DNA of 64,000 bases, taken from NCBI GenBank assembly GCA_024232295.1, contig JAAEPT010000128.1, positions 1 to 64,000 of the forward strand. The letters are read 5' to 3'. Of this stretch, positions 59,077 through 64,000 are shown piece by piece (the first letter of the stretch is position 1; each line of letters starts with the position of its first letter). The stretch is from Cytophagales bacterium. Its GTDB lineage: Bacteria > Bacteroidota > Bacteroidia > Cytophagales > JAAEPT01. Both the position numbers and the translations under genes were made by a program. A model generated the notes under the pieces. That model was given only the letters and a program-made list of their open reading frames with translations. It was not told the DNA's origin and searched no databases.

Positions 59077-59935
59077 TTCTTTGCTTATAGTTCTTGTACA
59101 GGACGTTTGCAATAATTCCCACTATTACTAATAAAATTCCTCCTAATGCTTGATAGGTATATTTTTCATCAAAGAAGAAATAACCATAACCCAGAGCAAA
59201 AACAACCCCCAAATAATAAATATTTGAAACTGTTCCTACCTCCTCACTTTGATAAGCTCTGGTTAAGGCTAATTGTGCAAAATGAGTAAATACTCCTATC
59301 CCGATAATCAATACCCACTCTATCCATGTAGGATATATCCACGACTGAATACTAAATGGTAATGCAAAAGGTAACGTTACAATCGAAAAATAAAATAAAA
59401 TCGTAACAGGCTCATCAATTCCTTTGAGTTTGCGAATACAGATGTGTGCCACTGATGCAAATATAGCTGCTCCTAAAATTGCCAATAAAACATTGAGACT
59501 AATATTCTGATCAAATTTCTTAATCAATAATATTCCTAAGAATGAACACAAAAAGAACAACCATTGTGGATATTCTACTTTTTCACCCAAAAGGAGCATA
59601 GCAAACAAGAGCACCAAAAATGGTTTGACATTAACAATTGTTACTACAGCACCCAAAGGAGCATTTTGAAGTGAATAAAAAAAACAAATCAGTGATAATG
59701 ATCCAAATAATCCTCTTGTCAGAAGCAAAGGTTTATGATTTCCCCATAAACTTAACTTTTTTTGTTTAATTGTATAGAATGAAAAACTAGCAGAAATTAA
59801 TGCCCTAAACAATACTAGTTGAATAGAAGGAATGTGATCTCCTAATATTTTGACAAACAATTGCATGATTGAAAAAAGGAAAACAGCCAAAAGCATATAT
59901 CTTACTCCTTTTGTCAATTGAAGTTTATTCGTCAT
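59045..59935 (-). CDS. EamA (DMT) family transporter
   Basis: 296 aa, about ten TM helices in two EamA halves (the first about 10-135, the second about 150-285), with LFRALISASFSFYTI and VTIVNVKPFLVLLFAMLLLGEKV as landmarks. Drug/metabolite exporters of the inner membrane with unknown substrate. The C-terminus (YKQRNDKRTTQRVP) is in an overlap with the K+ channel gene. It follows the pseudouridine-synthase gene by 7 bp and is likely in the same operon. Confidence 0.88.
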   Translation of the reverse strand: MTNKLQLTKGVRYMLLAVFLFSIMQLFVKILGDHIPSIQLVLFRALISASFSFYTIKQKKLSLWGNHKPLLLTRGLFGSLSLICFFYSLQNAPLGAVVTIVNVKPFLVLLFAMLLLGEKVEYPQWLFFLCSFLGILLIKKFDQNISLNVLLAILGAAIFASVAHICIRKLKGIDEPVTILFYFSIVTLPFALPFSIQSWIYPTWIEWVLIIGIGVFTHFAQLALTRAYQSEEVGTVSNIYYLGVVFALGYGYFFFDEKYTYQALGGILLVIVGIIANVLYKNYKQRNDKRTTQRVP

Positions 59936-59942
59936 CTATTAT

Positions 59943-60986
59943 CTACCCTCTTGTACTAATGTATTTTTCCCAACGCTCAATAGCTCCTGATAAGTCCTCA
60001 GGCAATTCAGAATCAAATTGCATAAATTTACCAGTGGTTGGGTGAATAAAACCTAATGTCTTGGCATGTAATGCTTGACGAGGAACCATCTTAAAGGTAT
60101 TTTCTACAAATTGCTTATACTTTGTAAACACTTCTCCTGCTCTTACTTTATCACCCCCATAATTTGAATCATTAAATAAAGGATGACCAATGTGTTTGAA
60201 ATGAGCACGAATTTGATGTGTTCTCCCTGTTTCTAAATTACATTGCACCAAAGTGGTATAATCAAAACGCTTCAATACTTTATAATGACTTACTGCATGT
60301 TTTCCATACTCTCCATCAGGAAACACACTCATTACTTTCCGATTTTTGAGACTACGTCCAATATGACCTGTGATTGTCCCTTCATTTTCCTTAACATCTC
60401 CCCAAACCAATGCATAGTAGGTTCTTTCTACTGTGTGATCAAAAAACTGTTTGGCTAGCTTTGTCATTGCATTTTCTGTTTTTGCAATCACCAACAAACC
60501 AGAAGTATCTTTATCAATTCTATGTACTAGACCTGGGCGAATCTCTCCATTGCGAGATGTTGGAAGATTATCAAAATGAAAAGCTAAGGCGTTCACTAGT
60601 GTTCCTGACCAATTATTATGGGCGGGATGAACAACCATTCCTGCCTCCTTATTCACAATCAGCAATTCATCATCTTCATAGATAATATTCAAAGGAATAT
60701 CTTCTGGAATCAACTCTTCATTACGAGGAGGTTCAAGTAATTTGATGGTGACAACATCATTTGGTTTTACCTTATAATTTGACTTAATTGAAGCTTCATT
60801 AACTTGCACAAAACCATCTTTGATAAGTGTCTGTACTTTATTTCGTGTCACATTAGGAACACGATCCATCAAAAACTTATCAACTCTCAGCATTTGTTGA
60901 TTTGGGTCAGCAACAATTCGATGATGCTCAAATAAAGAACCCTCTTCTTGTGGTTCTTCTACCGAAAACGAATTTTCTTCTGTCAT
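59943..60986 (-). CDS. RluD-like 23S rRNA pseudouridine synthase
   Basis: 347 aa. An S4 RNA-binding domain (about 33-85: LRVDKFLMDRVPNVTRNKVQ) and a RluA-family catalytic domain with the active Asp in HRIDKDTSGLLVIAK (about 155-170), then LETGRTHQIRAHFKHIGHP. The length and S4 domain suit RluD, which converts U1911, U1915 and U1917 of 23S rRNA (E. coli numbering); RluC-like activity cannot be excluded. Divergent from the PLP enzyme; only 8 bp separate the two start codons. Confidence 0.88.
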   Translation of the reverse strand: MTEENSFSVEEPQEEGSLFEHHRIVADPNQQMLRVDKFLMDRVPNVTRNKVQTLIKDGFVQVNEASIKSNYKVKPNDVVTIKLLEPPRNEELIPEDIPLNIIYEDDELLIVNKEAGMVVHPAHNNWSGTLVNALAFHFDNLPTSRNGEIRPGLVHRIDKDTSGLLVIAKTENAMTKLAKQFFDHTVERTYYALVWGDVKENEGTITGHIGRSLKNRKVMSVFPDGEYGKHAVSHYKVLKRFDYTTLVQCNLETGRTHQIRAHFKHIGHPLFNDSNYGGDKVRAGEVFTKYKQFVENTFKMVPRQALHAKTLGFIHPTTGKFMQFDSELPEDLSGAIERWEKYISTRG

Positions 60987-60994
60987 TTTATATT

Positions 60995-61906
60995 ATGTTT
61001 GAATCAGCAAAGCCAACTCCTTTAGTGTTAATTGAAGATGCAATAACTTCTAAGGCAGGTATTCAGTTATTTCTTAAACGAGAAGACTTAATTCATCCAT
61101 TTATCTCAGGAAACAAATGGAGAAAGCTCAAATATAACTTAATTACTGCAAAAAAATTAGGGAAAAAGCGTTTATTGACTTTTGGGGGAGCTTTTTCAAA
61201 TCATATCTATGCTACTGCTGCTGCTGCAAAAGATTATCACTTTGAATCCATTGGGATTATTAGAGGAGAAGAACATTTACCTCTTAATCCAACTTTATCT
61301 TTTGCCAAATCTCAGGGCATGGAATTAATATATGTCAGTAGAGAAGATTATCGAAGGAAGAATGAACTTAGTTTTATTGAAGAATTAAAACATCAATATG
61401 GTGACTTTTACCTAATTCCTGAAGGAGGCAGTAATGAAGAAGCTATACAAGGATGTACTGAAATTAGTCCAGAAATTACTGTTGATTATGATACAATTTG
61501 TTGTGCAGTTGGAACGGGATGCACAATTGCTGGAATCATACAATCCCTCGAAAATAAAAAACAAATTTTGGGGTTTCCTGCTCTCAAAGGAGGAGATTTT
61601 TTGTATCAAGACATCAATGCATTTCTAAAGAAAGAATATAGTTATCAACTAATTAATGATTATCATTTTGGTGGCTATGCCAAAATAAAGAAAGAATTGG
61701 TAGAGTTTATTGATCGGTTTCAAGAACAACACAATATCCAATTAGATCCTATTTATACAGGAAAGATGATATATGGAATATATGATTTAATCCAAAAGGG
61801 ATTTTTTGAAGAGGGAGAAACGATTGTTGCGATTCATACAGGAGGGCTACAAGGTATAGAAGGAATGAAAGAAAAAATGGAAAAATTACGAAAAGGGAAA
61901 AATTGA
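60995..61906 (+). CDS. PLP-dependent enzyme of the ACC deaminase/D-cysteine desulfhydrase family
   Basis: 303 aa from the ATG at 60995 (the ORF is open to 60902 but that part overlaps the divergent gene antisense). Fold type II motifs: KREDLIHPFISGNKWRKLKYN contains the PLP Lys in GNKWRK, FGGAFSNHIYATA (substrate binding), and a glycine-rich AVGTGCTIAG loop. Possible substrates are 1-aminocyclopropane-1-carboxylate or D-cysteine; sequence alone does not decide. Ends HTGGLQGIEGMKEK, typical of the family. Confidence 0.85.
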   Translation: MFESAKPTPLVLIEDAITSKAGIQLFLKREDLIHPFISGNKWRKLKYNLITAKKLGKKRLLTFGGAFSNHIYATAAAAKDYHFESIGIIRGEEHLPLNPTLSFAKSQGMELIYVSREDYRRKNELSFIEELKHQYGDFYLIPEGGSNEEAIQGCTEISPEITVDYDTICCAVGTGCTIAGIIQSLENKKQILGFPALKGGDFLYQDINAFLKKEYSYQLINDYHFGGYAKIKKELVEFIDRFQEQHNIQLDPIYTGKMIYGIYDLIQKGFFEEGETIVAIHTGGLQGIEGMKEKMEKLRKGKN

Positions 61907-61952
61907 CAACTTGTTGGGTAATCCTGTCTAACAGAAACACAAGACCAGCTGC

Positions 61953-61960
61953 TACCTTTG
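61953..61960 (+). promoter_or_regulatory. Candidate -7 box of the AhpD-like gene
   Basis: TACCTTTG matches TAnnTTTG, 40 bp before the ATG at 62001. No TTTG is at the ideal -33 spacing. Confidence 0.4.
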
Positions 61961-62000
61961 TATTGTTCATTAAATATTAAACCAATAAACAATTATAAAG

Positions 62001-62540
62001 ATGGCAACATTAACACAAATTTCAGTACCTACCAAAGAACAAGTAAACGCAGAGAGTCAAGCAATTTTTGACCAACTAGAAGGACAATTAGGAATGGTTC
62101 CTAATCTTTATGCAACCATTGGATATTCTAGCAATGCATTAGGTAGTTTCTTAGCTTTTTCTGGAAATGCAGGAAAAGATACTTTCTCTAACAAAGAAAT
62201 TGAAGCAATCAAATTAGCGGTTTCTCAAGCAAATGATTGTACTTATTGTAAATCTGCTCACACAGCAATTGCAAAAATGAATGGATTTACTGAAGAGGAA
62301 GCTGCTCAATTAAGAACTGCTACGATTGAAGATGAAAAATTAAATGTCTTAACAAATTTAGCAAAAGAAGTAGCAGAAAAAGCTGGACATGCAACAGATG
62401 AAACTCGTGAGCGTTTCTTTGCTTTAGGTTATGATAAAAAAGCATTAATTGAATTTGTAAGTGTTGTAGTTTCTGTGACTTTCACAAACTATGTTCATGC
62501 TCTTACAAAAGTATCAGTAGATTTCCCTGTTGTTGAATAA
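62001..62540 (+). CDS. AhpD/carboxymuconolactone decarboxylase family protein
   Basis: 179 aa, mostly helical. The redox motif CTYCKSAH (CxxC with His, about residues 75-82) and the upstream KEIEAIKLAVSQAND helix are the AhpD-like hallmarks. Family members are alkylhydroperoxidase-type proteins or decarboxylases. An antioxidant role is probable. A -7 box lies 40 bp before the ATG, and a terminator follows. Confidence 0.88.
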   Translation: MATLTQISVPTKEQVNAESQAIFDQLEGQLGMVPNLYATIGYSSNALGSFLAFSGNAGKDTFSNKEIEAIKLAVSQANDCTYCKSAHTAIAKMNGFTEEEAAQLRTATIEDEKLNVLTNLAKEVAEKAGHATDETRERFFALGYDKKALIEFVSVVVSVTFTNYVHALTKVSVDFPVVE

Positions 62541-62581
62541 TGAAAATCTTTTCTATTTAATTAGGTAGTTCTCTTAAATAG

Positions 62582-62617
62582 ATAAGGGTCAGAAATTAAG
62601 TTTTCTGACCCTTTATT
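62582..62617. terminator. Bidirectional terminator
   Basis: AAGGGTCAGAAA (62584-62595) pairs perfectly with 62602-62613 with a 6-nt loop, extended by ATA/TAT and followed by T-rich sequence. Convergent AhpD-like gene and cheB. Confidence 0.88.
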
Positions 62618-63688
62618 TTATAATTGATTCTTTTTTTCTAATACTTTAAAAACAGCCCGATGAATTTTATCTAAAGGTAATGTGTGATCAACTCCACCCG
62701 CTTTAATAGCTTCTTTTGGCATTCCAAAAACAACTGAAGTTGCTTCATCTTGTGCAATGTTAACAGCTCCTGCTTGTTTCATCTCAACCATTCCCTTTGC
62801 ACCATCATTTCCCATTCCCGTCATAATAACGCCAATAGCATTTTTACCTGCATACTTTGCTGTAGAGCGAAAAAGGACATCCACAGAAGGTCTGTGTCTA
62901 TTTACCAAAGGACCATCTTTTATCTGAACATGATACCTAGCTCCGCTCCTTTTGAGCAACATGTGTTTATTTCCTGGACAAATTAATGCTTGCCCTCTCA
63001 ATACACTATCACCATCCTTGGCTTCTTTTACAGTAATTGTACACAAACTATCTAATCGCTCGGCAAACTGTTGAGTAAACATCTCTGGCATATGTTGAAC
63101 AATCACAATACCTGGACAATCTAGTGGCATATTCTCCAAAAATGCACGCAAAGCTTCGGTCCCTCCAGTAGATGCTCCTATTGAGATTACCTTATCAGTA
63201 GTATCCAAACTACTTAATGAAGTAGTTGTCACCACTTTTGAATCTTGAGAAATTTGTTTTCGTGTAAATGACTTTCTTGTTAGCTTAGCACTAGCTGCTG
63301 CCTTTACTTTATCACAAAGAGAAATACTAGCTTCTTCCAAGTCTTTCTTGGTACTCACAGCTGATTTTGTGTATAAATCTACAGCTCCATATTCTAGAGC
63401 TTTCAAAGCTATTTGTGAACCTTTTAAAGTTAAACTAGAAATAATAACTACAGGAATGGGATGCTGAGACATAATCTTTCTCAAAAAAGTTAACCCATCC
63501 ATACGAGGCATTTCAATATCTAGCGTGATAACATCAGGTACTTGTGTACGAAGTACTTCTGCTGCAATAAAAGGGTCAGATGCTGTACCAATTACTTCAA
63601 TCTGTTCATCTGACTGTAGAATATTCGTTAATGTTTCTCTAACCAAAGCAGAATCATCAACGACCAAAACTCGAATTTTCTTTGTCAT
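62618..63688 (-). CDS. cheB: Chemotaxis methylesterase CheB
   Basis: 356 aa. N-terminal receiver domain (about 5-120) with acidic pocket VVDDS, phospho-accepting Asp in [12 protein letters not shown] (Asp 57) and switch residues in IISS, KALEYGA. C-terminal methylesterase (about 165-350) with catalytic Ser in SIGASTGG, His in [12 protein letters not shown] and Asp in [10 protein letters not shown]. It demethylates and deamidates chemoreceptors. No cheR, cheA or MCP gene is adjacent; the HAMP-GAF protein at 7496-9127 lacks the MCP signalling domain. Confidence 0.95.
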   Translation of the reverse strand: MTKKIRVLVVDDSALVRETLTNILQSDEQIEVIGTASDPFIAAEVLRTQVPDVITLDIEMPRMDGLTFLRKIMSQHPIPVVIISSLTLKGSQIALKALEYGAVDLYTKSAVSTKKDLEEASISLCDKVKAAASAKLTRKSFTRKQISQDSKVVTTTSLSSLDTTDKVISIGASTGGTEALRAFLENMPLDCPGIVIVQHMPEMFTQQFAERLDSLCTITVKEAKDGDSVLRGQALICPGNKHMLLKRSGARYHVQIKDGPLVNRHRPSVDVLFRSTAKYAGKNAIGVIMTGMGNDGAKGMVEMKQAGAVNIAQDEATSVVFGMPKEAIKAGGVDHTLPLDKIHRAVFKVLEKKNQL

Positions 63689-63765
63689 AAACTGTGTGTC
63701 GTATAAAAAGTGTGATTAATTTAAGGATGTCCCTACTATGGTACGGCTAACAAGACACTATGTTA

Positions 63766-64000
63766 CTAACAATTCTCTAAAACGATATCTTGTAGACACT
63801 GAATCCAAGATTCATTAGAATTTAGACTATCTACCAATTGCCATTTTTCACCACCCAATTCTAGGAATTCATCACGATATTCTTCCCCTACTTCTATAGT
63901 TGTTTCCAAACAATCAGAAACAAATGCTGGAGAAAAAGCTAATACCTTCTTTTTTCCTTTTTCTACAAGTTGATGAATAACATCTTCTGTATAAGGTTGA
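63766..64000 (-). CDS. hemH: Ferrochelatase, C-terminal part (runs off window)
   Basis: The last 77 codons of a gene continuing beyond the right edge. The deduced sequence starts QPYTEDVIHQLVEKG, followed by VLAFSPAFVSDCLETTIEVG and EEYRDEFLELGG, then stop TAG (63766-63768, followed by TAA). This matches the conserved C-terminal region of ferrochelatase. HemH inserts Fe2+ into protoporphyrin IX. The catalytic His is outside the window. Confidence 0.9.
   Translation of the reverse strand, partial: QPYTEDVIHQLVEKGKKKVLAFSPAFVSDCLETTIEVGEEYRDEFLELGGEKWQLVDSLNSNESWIQCLQDIVLENC

Noticed and set aside
1-64000. tRNA, tmRNA, insertion sequence and prophage genes
   Set aside because: No cloverleaf-like sequence, transposase, integrase or phage structural gene was recognised by eye; a tool search could still find weak ones.

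Overview
The window comes from an AT-rich member of the Bacteroidota, most likely the Cytophagales (inference). The evidence is a gliding/type IX secretion gene set (a GldB-like lipoprotein, a gliding-motility C-terminal domain protein and a type A sorting-domain protein), Bacteroidota-type promoters (TTTG-N19-TAnnTTTG upstream of cysS), a bacterial geranylgeranylglyceryl-phosphate synthase, a mutY/ssb/HU/rng neighbourhood, and weak Shine-Dalgarno sequences with several non-ATG starts (GTG for a radical SAM gene; TTG for HU, rng and possibly a lytic transglycosylase). No rRNA, tRNA, CRISPR array, insertion sequence or prophage was recognised.

Layout. 0.4-3.0 kb: DUF547 protein, BASS-family transporter, Rof-like Rho-binding protein, LEA14-like lipoprotein. 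3.1-7.5 kb: two radical SAM proteins flanking a LysM lytic transglycosylase. 7.5-17.3 kb, all minus strand: HAMP-GAF sensor, AsmA-like protein, GGGP synthase, LOG-family protein, TIGR01777 epimerase and a 760-aa surface protein. 17.4-21 kb: a large Thr-ladder LRR protein and a type IX cargo pair. 21-29.3 kb: housekeeping genes (M28 peptidase, cysS, ssb, mutY, HU, TPR protein, a 29-codon COX24/mS38-like ribosomal protein, rng) with a second Thr/Ser-ladder LRR gene lying between ssb and mutY.

30.4-38.25 kb: a tight seven-gene plus-strand cluster of two secreted LRR proteins, an ECF sigma factor, a membrane anti-sigma-like protein, a transglutaminase-fold protein with the catalytic Cys replaced by Ser, a WG-repeat protein and a small two-helix membrane protein. 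Gaps are 18 bp or less, or the genes overlap. It looks like one transcription unit for envelope sensing and is the best candidate for an undescribed system.

40.98-50.57 kb: two consecutive transcription units built around three divergent phosphodiester-glycosidase (NAGPA/DUF2233) homologues, a duplicated-domain outer-membrane protein, a two-TM protein, a LamG-HYR surface protein and a FISUMP lipoprotein. The junction between the units holds an 81-bp remnant of a fourth glycosidase gene. This is the second main candidate system.

50.6-64 kb: RlmB, a 2OG oxygenase with a SAM methyltransferase, two tandem paralogous outer-membrane proteins with an M48 protease, gamma-class carbonic anhydrase, K+ channel, DMT exporter, RluD-like synthase divergent from a PLP enzyme with 8 bp between start codons, AhpD-like protein, CheB, and the 3' end of hemH at the right edge.

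Most transcription units end in clear hairpin terminators, several serving convergent genes. They also help correct starts: where a long ORF begins inside an upstream terminator, a downstream ATG was chosen.
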